Shown: one piece after another, positions 1-6,960 of the stretch
How positions within the stretch are numbered: the first letter of the stretch is position 1
How the letters are laid out: the number at the start of each line of letters is the position of its first letter
Assembly: GCF_014486675.1 (NCBI RefSeq)
Contig: NZ_JACTAC010000004.1
Location: forward strand, 1 to 64,000
Direction: 5' to 3'
Origin: Flavobacterium macrobrachii
GTDB lineage: Bacteria > Bacteroidota > Bacteroidia > Flavobacteriales > Flavobacteriaceae
DNA length: 64,000 bases
Notes under the pieces: generated by a model
The model's input: only the letters and a program-made list of their open reading frames with translations
Databases searched by the model: none
What the model was told of the DNA's origin: nothing
Program-made: the position numbers and the translations under genes

Positions 1-43
1 AACATTAACTACTGTCAAAAGTACAAAGATTTAATCAATAAAA

Positions 44-69
44 AAACCACTCACTTTCGTGAATGGTTT
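44..69 (-). terminator. Rho-independent terminator of rpmE2
   Basis: On the minus strand an 11-bp stem with one G-T wobble and a four-base GAAA loop is followed by a run of T. It lies just after the L31 stop codon. Confidence 0.7.
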
Positions 70-98
70 TAATAAAATTTGAACTACTAAAAAATAAA

Positions 99-350
99 TT
101 ATTTTGCTTTTTTAGCGTATTTGCTGTTGAATTTATCAATACGTCCAGCAGTATCGATAAGTTTTGATTTACCTGTGTAAAATGGGTGAGATGTTCTAGA
201 AATCTCCATTTTGTAAACTGGATATTCAACTCCTTCGTGAGTAATAGTTTCTTTTGTTTCTACTGTAGATTTAGTAATAAAAACATCTTCGTTTGACATG
301 TCTTTAAAAGCAACTAATCTGTAATTTTCTGGGTGAATTCCTTTTTTCAT
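99..350 (-). CDS. rpmE2: 50S ribosomal protein L31 type B
   Basis: This 83-residue protein matches bL31 of the long B type, which sits on the central protuberance of the large subunit and helps bridge it to the 30S subunit. It begins MKKGIHPENYR and contains SHPFYTGKSKLIDTAGRIDKF. It has no cysteines, so it is the zinc-independent form. The gene stands alone, with its own promoter upstream and a terminator downstream. I see no zinc-type L31 in this window. A Zur-like regulator often controls such paralogues in other phyla, but no such operator is evident here. Confidence 0.96.
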   Translation of the reverse strand: MKKGIHPENYRLVAFKDMSNEDVFITKSTVETKETITHEGVEYPVYKMEISRTSHPFYTGKSKLIDTAGRIDKFNSKYAKKAK

Positions 351-455
351 GATAAATCTTTTATTTTATTGAAGTAGTTTGTTTTGAAGCTTTCTTTTTG
401 AAAGGTGTAAACTAGCTACAACTTTTTGTTATTGTTCTTTTTTAATTTGAGAGTG

Positions 456-485
456 CAAAAATACAACTTTTTTGCAATAATCAAA
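456..485 (-). promoter_or_regulatory. Bacteroidota-type promoter of rpmE2
   Basis: On the minus strand there is TTTG, an 18-base spacer, then TATTTTTG. This matches the Bacteroidota sigma-70 consensus of a -33 TTTG and a -7 TAnnTTTG. The implied leader is about 100 bases, long enough to hold regulatory structure, although none is obvious. Confidence 0.7.
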
Positions 486-543
486 GCGAAGTGTAACTTT
501 TTTTAAATAAAGCCAACTTACTGTTAAGTAATAATGGAATTAC

Positions 544-551
544 TATATTTG
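544..551 (+). promoter_or_regulatory. -7 box (TATATTTG) upstream of the DUF4199 gene
   Basis: TATATTTG matches TAnnTTTG exactly and lies 25 bases before the start codon. No good TTTG box is seen at the expected upstream distance. Confidence 0.5.
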
Positions 552-576
552 TTGTTTAATTTAAATCAAAACTAAA

Positions 577-1107
577 ATGGATGCAATAATCAAGAAAAAC
601 GCTATTAACTTTGGAATAATCTCTGGTTTAATTGGAATTTTGTCAACTACAATCATGTATATAACTGATTTGAAGTTGTTTGTAAATATGTGGGTTGGAT
701 TTGGAATGTTGGCTATATGGATTATCATAGGCTGTGTTTTATTATCTAAAACAAAAAATGAGAAACAAGGTATTTTAAGTTTTAAAGAAGGTTTTACAGC
801 TTACTTTGTTTCGGCTTTAGTTGGAATTTTAATGTCAACTGTTTTCAATATTTTTCTTTTTAACTTTTTTGATACAGCAGCAAGAGATACAGTAACTGAG
901 CATTTAATAGAAATGCAAGTTGAGATGCTACAAAAGTTTAATACTCCACAAGAAAAGATTAATGAAGCAATTATTTCAATCAAAGAAAGTTCTCAGTTTT
1001 CAATAAAAGGTCAATTATTCGGAATTGCTCAAGCTTTAGTTGGTGCAATAATATTTGGGTTGATTTTAGCAGCATTCTTCAAAAGCAAACCAAAAGAACA
1101 GTTTTAA
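577..1107 (+). CDS. DUF4199 family membrane protein
   Basis: The 176-residue protein has four hydrophobic segments: near residues 8-30, 32-54, 70-92 and, after a charged amphipathic stretch, 148-170. This is the usual layout of DUF4199, a Bacteroidota-restricted inner-membrane family of unknown function. Its stop codon shares one base with the start of the next gene (TAATG), so translation of the two is probably coupled. In Flavobacteriaceae this family is commonly next to a GT2 glycosyltransferase, as here. A role in envelope polysaccharide or lipid-linked sugar metabolism is inference from context only. Confidence 0.85.
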   Translation: MDAIIKKNAINFGIISGLIGILSTTIMYITDLKLFVNMWVGFGMLAIWIIIGCVLLSKTKNEKQGILSFKEGFTAYFVSALVGILMSTVFNIFLFNFFDTAARDTVTEHLIEMQVEMLQKFNTPQEKINEAIISIKESSQFSIKGQLFGIAQALVGAIIFGLILAAFFKSKPKEQF

Positions 1108-2060
1108 TGAATTTATCCATAGTTATTCCGCTTTTAAACGAGCAGGAATCGTTACCCGAATTACACCAATGGATTGTCAAAGTAATGACAACTCATAACT
1201 ATTCCTATGAAGTTATTTTTATTGATGATGGAAGTACTGATGATTCATGGGGAATAATCGAGCAGCTTTCCGCTGAAAATCCTAATGTAAAAGGAATTAA
1301 GTTTTTAAGAAATTATGGAAAATCCCAGGCGTTGCATGCTGGTTTTGCCAAAGCGCAAGGCGATGTTATCATCACGATGGACGCCGATTTGCAAGATAGT
1401 CCAGATGAAATTCCTGATTTGTACAACATGATTATAAACCAAAAATTTGATTTGGTTTCAGGATGGAAAAAGAAACGTTATGATAATGCCGTAACAAAAA
1501 ATTTACCATCCAAATTATTCAATTGGGCTGCGAGAAAAACTTCGGGAGTTTATTTGAATGATTTTAATTGTGGATTAAAAGCTTATAAAAATGTTGTCAT
1601 TAAGAATATCGAAGTTTCTGGAGAAATGCATCGTTATATTCCGGTTTTGGCAAAAAATGCTGGTTTTGGAAAAATTGGCGAAAAAGTAGTTATTCATCAA
1701 GCTCGAAAATATGGTGAATCAAAATTTGGTATTGACCGTTTTGTAAATGGTTTTTTGGATTTGATAACGATTTGGTTTTTATCAAAATATGGAAAAAGAC
1801 CAATGCATTTGTTTGGAGCATTTGGTGTTTTGATGTTTTTAGTTGGATTTATTTCTACAGGAATCATCATTGCTTTGAAATTGATAAAATTGTATTCGGG
1901 TTATCAAACGATATTGGTTACCGATAATCCACTGTTTTATATCGCTTTAACAACAATGATTATTGGAACGCAGTTGTTTTTAGCTGGTTTTCTTGGCGAA
2001 ATTATTTTGCGTACAAAGAATAATGAAGAACGTTATAAAGTTTCGGAAACGACGAATTGA
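1107..2060 (+). CDS. GT2 family glycosyltransferase (DPM1/GtrB-like)
   Basis: The 317-residue protein is a GT-A fold family 2 glycosyltransferase. It has the opening SIVIPLLNEQESLPEL, the nucleotide-binding FIDDGSTDDS and the metal-binding MDADLQDSPDEI motif near residue 93. Two C-terminal membrane helices (about 232-258 and 273-298) anchor it. This matches polyprenyl-phosphate glucosyl- or mannosyltransferases that make lipid-linked sugar donors on the cytoplasmic face. The sugar cannot be read from the sequence. It overlaps the DUF4199 gene by one base. A phosphohexose mutase that could supply sugar-1-phosphate follows. Confidence 0.92.
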   Translation: MNLSIVIPLLNEQESLPELHQWIVKVMTTHNYSYEVIFIDDGSTDDSWGIIEQLSAENPNVKGIKFLRNYGKSQALHAGFAKAQGDVIITMDADLQDSPDEIPDLYNMIINQKFDLVSGWKKKRYDNAVTKNLPSKLFNWAARKTSGVYLNDFNCGLKAYKNVVIKNIEVSGEMHRYIPVLAKNAGFGKIGEKVVIHQARKYGESKFGIDRFVNGFLDLITIWFLSKYGKRPMHLFGAFGVLMFLVGFISTGIIIALKLIKLYSGYQTILVTDNPLFYIALTTMIIGTQLFLAGFLGEIILRTKNNEERYKVSETTN

Positions 2061-2121
2061 TGTTTTTTTAGTAAACAAAAAGAAACTAGTTTTAGTTTAA
2101 AAAAATAAGATTACTGATAAG

Positions 2122-2213
2122 TTTAGCCCTGATAGTAGCGGCATCCTTTTTATCTCGTTTTGAAAAACGAGATGAAAAGATAGAGCGAATAGCAGGATTA
2201 GCTTCTGAAAAAA
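2122..2213 (+). repeat. Dispersed hairpin element, copy A
   Basis: This is the first of seven copies of an element with a conserved 5' block (TTTAGCCCnGAT, then TAGnGGnATCC) and a conserved 3' block (GAT, then AGCnGG). The central hairpin is private to this copy: ATCTCGTTTT, two bases, AAAACGAGAT. This copy is the most divergent. Its outer arms are CCTG and CAGG where the others have CCCG and CGGG, so the outer pairing is preserved. It fills the gap before the phosphohexose mutase gene. Confidence 0.75.
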
Positions 2214-2223
2214 TAATAAGAAT

Positions 2224-3951
2224 ATGCATATTGAACAATCGATTTTAGATAAAGTAAACGAATGGTTAACGCCAACATTTGACGATAAAACGCAAGAAGC
2301 TATCAAGGAAATGATGACTTCTTCTCCGAAGGATTTGGAGGAAAGTTTTTATAAAAATCTGGAGTTTGGAACGGGAGGAATGCGAGGAATTATGGGCGTT
2401 GGAACCAATCGTATCAACAAATATACGTTAGGTAAAAACACGCAAGGTTTATCGGATTATTTAAAAAAATCATTCCCAAAGGAGCAACTAAAAGTAGCGA
2501 TTGCTTATGATTGTCGTCACAACAGCGATACTTTGGGAAGAATTGTTGCTGATGTTTTTTCGGCAAATGGAATTACGGTTTATCTTTTTTCGGATATGCG
2601 ACCAACGCCAGAGTTGTCTTTTGCGGTAAAACACTTGAATTGTCATGCTGGAATTGTATTAACAGCTTCACATAATCCGCCGGAATACAATGGATACAAA
2701 GTATATTGGCAAGATGGTGGACAATTAGTTCCGCCGCAAGATGGTGAAATTATTGAGGTAATTGAAAACTTGAATTACAGCGAAATTAAATTTGAAGCCA
2801 ACGAAAGTTTGATACATTATGTTGATGAAGCTGTTGATGAAGCTTTTGCGGAATCGACAGTGAAAAATGCTTCGTTTAACACTTCGGCTTCGGCGAGAGA
2901 AAATCTACGAATTGCTTATACTTCACTTCACGGAACATCGATTAAAATGGTTCCAAAAGTGTTGGAAAAAGCTGGTTATACCGATGTGAATATCGTTCCT
3001 GAACAAGCGGAACCAAACGGAAATTTCCCAACGGTAAAATCTCCAAATCCGGAAGAACCAGAAGCGTTGACGATGGCTTTGGCTTTAGCTGATAAAATAA
3101 ATGCGGATATTGTTTTTGGAACTGATCCTGATAGCGACCGACTTGGTGTTGCCGTTAGAAACAACGAAGGCAAAATGATTTTGTTGAATGGTAATCAAAC
3201 GATGGTTGTCATGACGCATTTTTTATTGGAAGAATGGCGAAAAGCAGGAAAAATTACGGGTAAAGAATTTATTGGTTCGACTATTGTTTCTACGCCAATG
3301 ATGCTTGAATTGGCATCGGGTTTTGATGTGGAATGCAAAGTAGGTTTGACAGGATTTAAATGGATTGCTAAATTCATCAAAGATTTCCCTGAGTTGAAAT
3401 TTATTGGCGGTGGCGAAGAAAGTTTTGGGTTTATGGTTGGCGATGCTGTTCGTGATAAAGATGCTGTTGGCGCGATTTTACTAATGTGTGAAATTGCGGC
3501 GCAAGCCAAAGAAAACGGAAGTTCGGTTTATAATTATTTGCAACAAATGTATGTTGACTTTGGTTTTTACAAAGAATATCTAATTTCGTTGACCAAAAAA
3601 GGTATTGAAGGTGCAAATGAAATCAAGCAAATGATGATTGATATGCGCGATAATCCAGTTTCTGAAATTAATGGACAACGCGTGATAATGGTGGAAGATT
3701 ATCAAAACTCAACTGCAAAAAATTTATTGAGTGGAGAAATTGAAAATCTGACTATTCCAAAATCGGATGTGTTGATTTATTATTTGGAAGATGGTTCTAA
3801 AATTTGTGCGCGACCAAGTGGAACCGAACCAAAAATTAAGTTTTATTTCAGTGTGAATTGTGCTATCGATAGTATTAATGATATTCCAGAAGCCGAAAAA
3901 CAATTGGATCAAAAAATTAAAAATATCATAGCTGAAATGCAGTTGAACTAA
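2224..3951 (+). CDS. Phospho-sugar mutase (phosphoglucomutase/phosphomannomutase)
   Basis: The 575-residue protein belongs to the alpha-D-phosphohexomutase superfamily, which interconverts hexose 1- and 6-phosphates through a phosphoserine. Visible motifs in order are GTGGMRGIMGVGTNRIN, the phosphoserine loop TASHNPPEYNGYK (Ser149), the metal-binding DPDSDR (301-306), the sugar-selecting GGGEESFGF and the phosphate-binding RPSGTEPKIKF. The long form resembles PgcA/PGM2-type enzymes. Glucose versus mannose specificity cannot be settled. The stop overlaps the ABC transporter start by one base (TAATG), indicating co-translation. Confidence 0.93.
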   Translation: MHIEQSILDKVNEWLTPTFDDKTQEAIKEMMTSSPKDLEESFYKNLEFGTGGMRGIMGVGTNRINKYTLGKNTQGLSDYLKKSFPKEQLKVAIAYDCRHNSDTLGRIVADVFSANGITVYLFSDMRPTPELSFAVKHLNCHAGIVLTASHNPPEYNGYKVYWQDGGQLVPPQDGEIIEVIENLNYSEIKFEANESLIHYVDEAVDEAFAESTVKNASFNTSASARENLRIAYTSLHGTSIKMVPKVLEKAGYTDVNIVPEQAEPNGNFPTVKSPNPEEPEALTMALALADKINADIVFGTDPDSDRLGVAVRNNEGKMILLNGNQTMVVMTHFLLEEWRKAGKITGKEFIGSTIVSTPMMLELASGFDVECKVGLTGFKWIAKFIKDFPELKFIGGGEESFGFMVGDAVRDKDAVGAILLMCEIAAQAKENGSSVYNYLQQMYVDFGFYKEYLISLTKKGIEGANEIKQMMIDMRDNPVSEINGQRVIMVEDYQNSTAKNLLSGEIENLTIPKSDVLIYYLEDGSKICARPSGTEPKIKFYFSVNCAIDSINDIPEAEKQLDQKIKNIIAEMQLN

Positions 3952-5783
3952 TGGATGAAAATTTAAAGAAAATAATTCCTTTTGCAAAAAAGTATAAGTC
4001 CAATGTTATTGGAAACATAACTTTCAACATACTTTATGCGCTTTTTGGAACTTTAGGAATGGTTTTTATTATGCCAGTTCTTTCGGTTTTGTTTGACGAA
4101 AGAAAAAAAGATGTTATAGAATTACCTGAATACACTGGTTTTATTGATGCTGTAGGAAATTGGCAAGATTACATCGCCTACTATGTAAAGCAATTTTCAA
4201 CTGAATATGGTGTTCAATATGGCTTAATGTTTACTGTTGGAATAGTTTTGATTACTTTTTTACTGAAAAATTTATCCAATTATCTAGCGCTTCAGCATTT
4301 AACCAAAGTTAAAAATGGTGTTTTACGTGATTTGCGTGAAAAAATGTTTGCAAAAATTGTGTCATTACCTGTTTCGTATTACTCTGAAAAAAGAAAAGGT
4401 GATGTAATGGCAAGAATGCTTGGTGATGTGAACGAAGTTCAAAATTCATTTTTTATGATTTTGGAACTTATTGTTAAAGAACCGCTAACTATTGTGTTTT
4501 CGCTAATTGCAATGGTTTCAATTAGTTGGAAACTGACTGTTTTTGTATTTATTTTTATTCCAATTTCGGGTTTGGTTATTTCAAAAATAGGAAAATCATT
4601 AAAAGGAAAATCAACCAAAGCTCAACAAGAAAATGGCTATCTAATATCAATCACCGAAGAAACTTTAACGGGTTTGAAAGTGGTTAAAAGCTATAATGCC
4701 GAAAACTTTTTTTCCAAAACATTTAACGATTCTATTAATCGTTTGTACAAGTTAACCAATTCTATAGCCAAGAAAAACAACTTAGCTTCGCCATTGAGTG
4801 AATTTATGGGGATTTTGGTTATTGGTGTTTTATTGGTTTATGGTGGAAATCTAGTTTTAGTTGAAGGTTCATTAAAAGGTTCTGATTTTATTGCTTACAT
4901 TGGATTAGCCTATAATATTTTAACGCCAGCAAAAGCCATTTCAAAAGCATCGTATCAAGTTAAAAATGGATTGGCTGCGGCAGAACGTGTTTTTGAAGTT
5001 TTAGAAGTAGAAAATTCGATTACCGATACTGAAAATGCAAAAAAATTAACATCATTTAATCAAAGTATTGAGTTAAAAAATATCACGTTTGCCTATAACG
5101 ACGAAGCTGTTTTGAAGAATTTTTCTTTAACTATTCCAAAAGGAAAAACAGTTGCTTTAGTTGGACAATCGGGTTCAGGAAAAAGTACGATTGCTAATTT
5201 GCTAACGCGTTTTTACGAAGTAAATCAAGGCGAAATTTTAATAGACAATCATAATATAAAAGAGGTAACAATGAAGTCGCTGCGTTCTTTAACTGGTTTG
5301 GTTACTCAAGACAGCATCATGTTTAACGGAACGATTAAAGACAATATTCGATTAGGAAAATTAGACGCAAGCGATGACGAAATTATTGAAGCGTTGAAAG
5401 TTGCCAATGCTTATGAATTCGTAAAAGATTTGCCTAGTGGAATTGAAACCAATATTGGCGATAGCGGAAATAAGCTTTCTGGCGGACAAAAACAACGTCT
5501 TTCTATTGCGCGTGCGGTTTTAAAAAATCCACCGATTATGATTTTGGACGAAGCAACTTCCGCATTAGATACTGAAAGCGAAAAATTTGTACAAGTGGCG
5601 TTAGAAAATATGATGCAAAACCGAACTTCGGTTGTTATTGCGCATCGACTTTCAACTATTCAAAAAGCAGACGTAATTGTGGTGATGCAAAAAGGAGAAA
5701 TCGTTGAACAAGGAAATCACGACGAACTTATTGCAAAAGACGGAATGTATGCGAGGTTAGTTTCTATGCAGAGTTTTGAGTAA
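3951..5783 (+). CDS. ABC exporter, fused permease and ATPase (MsbA-like)
   Basis: The 610-residue half-transporter has an N-terminal transmembrane domain (to about residue 340). Its nucleotide-binding domain carries Walker A GQSGSGKS, signature LSGGQKQR, Walker B PIMILDEATSALD and the switch histidine in VIAHRLST. It would work as a homodimer in the inner membrane. Lipid A, peptide or drug export are all possible; MsbA-type lipid flippases are the nearest match I recognise. It ends a co-oriented cluster with the mutase and, upstream, the glycosyltransferase, which favours an envelope-lipid role by inference. Confidence 0.92.
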   Translation: MDENLKKIIPFAKKYKSNVIGNITFNILYALFGTLGMVFIMPVLSVLFDERKKDVIELPEYTGFIDAVGNWQDYIAYYVKQFSTEYGVQYGLMFTVGIVLITFLLKNLSNYLALQHLTKVKNGVLRDLREKMFAKIVSLPVSYYSEKRKGDVMARMLGDVNEVQNSFFMILELIVKEPLTIVFSLIAMVSISWKLTVFVFIFIPISGLVISKIGKSLKGKSTKAQQENGYLISITEETLTGLKVVKSYNAENFFSKTFNDSINRLYKLTNSIAKKNNLASPLSEFMGILVIGVLLVYGGNLVLVEGSLKGSDFIAYIGLAYNILTPAKAISKASYQVKNGLAAAERVFEVLEVENSITDTENAKKLTSFNQSIELKNITFAYNDEAVLKNFSLTIPKGKTVALVGQSGSGKSTIANLLTRFYEVNQGEILIDNHNIKEVTMKSLRSLTGLVTQDSIMFNGTIKDNIRLGKLDASDDEIIEALKVANAYEFVKDLPSGIETNIGDSGNKLSGGQKQRLSIARAVLKNPPIMILDEATSALDTESEKFVQVALENMMQNRTSVVIAHRLSTIQKADVIVVMQKGEIVEQGNHDELIAKDGMYARLVSMQSFE

Positions 5784-5811
5784 AAATTACTGTTTTATCA
5801 ATCTCTTTTTT

Positions 5812-5836
5812 GTCAATCTGACGAAGGAAGATTCTC
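5812..5836 (+). repeat. REP-like hairpin, left flank of GIY-YIG gene
   Basis: The unit reads GTC, stem AATC, loop TGACGAAGGAA, stem GATT, CTC. It is inverted relative to the unit at 6173-6197. That unit has the same loop and outer triplets but a different, compensated stem (ATGC/GCAT). Confidence 0.75.
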
Positions 5837-5842
5837 CGTAAA

Positions 5843-6154
5843 CTATTCAAACATATAATTGATAAAACTTAAATGAGGATTAAGTGATTTTATCAATGCT
5901 ATTTTTTTATTTCTAGTCCAACCTTTTAATTCTTTTTCTCTAGCAATTGCTAATTGAATCCATGTGAATTTTTCATAATAGAGTAGGAAATGAACATTAT
6001 ATTTTGATGTAAAAGAAGTTGGGTTTAAATTCTCCGAATGTTGCTGAAGTCTAATTTTTAAATTGTTAGTAACTCCAATATAAAGAACAGTTTTTGCTTT
6101 ATTAGTTAGAATATAAACGTAATATGTATGATAACCTTCTTGAAATTCTAACAT
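5843..6154 (-). CDS. Solitary GIY-YIG endonuclease domain protein (COG2827-like)
   Basis: The 103-residue protein is a single GIY-YIG nuclease domain. It shows YYVYILTN and YIGVTNN for the two signature strands, the catalytic Arg in IRLQQH and the metal-binding Glu in AIAREKELKGW. Nothing else is attached. Small solo domains of this kind (UvrC N-terminal-like, YhbQ-like) are common in Bacteroidota and their cellular role is not established. The gene is flanked on both sides by short hairpin repeats in inverted orientation, an arrangement expected of a mobile cassette or of a nuclease that acts on those hairpins. Family confidence is high; function is unknown. Confidence 0.93.
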   Translation of the reverse strand: MLEFQEGYHTYYVYILTNKAKTVLYIGVTNNLKIRLQQHSENLNPTSFTSKYNVHFLLYYEKFTWIQLAIAREKELKGWTRNKKIALIKSLNPHLSFINYMFE

Positions 6155-6172
6155 ATTTTTCTCAATAATATA

Positions 6173-6197
6173 GAGATGCTTCCTTCGTCAGCATGAC
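6173..6197 (-). repeat. REP-like hairpin, right flank of GIY-YIG gene
   Basis: Read on the minus strand the unit is GTC, stem ATGC, loop TGACGAAGGAA, stem GCAT, CTC. Together with the left unit it brackets the nuclease gene as an inverted pair. Confidence 0.75.
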
Positions 6198-6209
6198 AAA
6201 GATTGTTGA

Positions 6210-6923
6210 TTAATTCACCTGAAATTCTTCAGCTTTCCATTCTTTGGAAGTTAAATTAACAAAGCTGTACACAATTTTATCATTGCTATCAAACTCGCCG
6301 TTTTTGTTTGTGTCTTCTACAGCTCTAAAATAAATTCCGTTTTTTGCAGAAACATATTTCCAGTCGATTAATTCCTGAAAATCTTCGGTTAGTTTGGTAA
6401 AGTTTTTACCGTCAATTGAACTAATGTATAAGGATTTAATGTCAGCATCATTAAGTTTTCCGTCTTTATTTGTATCCAAATCTTCCAACACATAAACCAT
6501 CAATTGTTGTTTGGTTTTATCAGCATGGTTTTTCAAATAAGTTGCCGATTGTATCAAAACATTTTTATCAGTTAAAGCATAAATGGTGTCTTTGCCAATT
6601 TCCTGAAATTTCAAATTATCTAAATAACCCGTAATTTCATATTCGCCATAATTGGAAATGGCATAGCTTATGTTTTTATCACTTTTGCTTGAAGCATAAC
6701 CTTGTTTTTTGAAAAAATTCAAATCGCCAATAGGAAAAATCAAAAAATTAGTTCCTTCCATATGAACTGGTAAGTCAGCAATATCAGCTTTTGACGTATC
6801 AACTTGAGGTTTTGCTTGCGATTTAGGTTGGGTTTCATAAATCACTTTTGGTTTTTCTTGTTCTTCTTTTTTACAAGAAACAAAAGCCAAACTTACTATC
6901 AGAAAGAAAAAAATGTTTTTCAT
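6210..6923 (-). CDS. Putative lipoprotein with calcium-binding-like motifs
   Basis: I do not recognise a named family. The chosen start is seven codons inside the longest frame because it gives a clean lipoprotein signal, MKNIFFFLIVSLAFVSC, with Cys17 as the lipidation site and charged KKEEQ after it. The mature 220 residues contain two acidic loops, DTNKDGKLNDADI and DTNKNGEFDSNDKI. Each looks like an EF-hand or thrombospondin-type-3 calcium loop. It lies 17 bases downstream of the TonB receptor stop on the same strand, so it is probably co-transcribed. Confidence 0.75.
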   Translation of the reverse strand: MKNIFFFLIVSLAFVSCKKEEQEKPKVIYETQPKSQAKPQVDTSKADIADLPVHMEGTNFLIFPIGDLNFFKKQGYASSKSDKNISYAISNYGEYEITGYLDNLKFQEIGKDTIYALTDKNVLIQSATYLKNHADKTKQQLMVYVLEDLDTNKDGKLNDADIKSLYISSIDGKNFTKLTEDFQELIDWKYVSAKNGIYFRAVEDTNKNGEFDSNDKIVYSFVNLTSKEWKAEEFQVN

Positions 6924-6960
6924 AACAAATGAATTGGTATTCAAAAATAATGATTTATTT

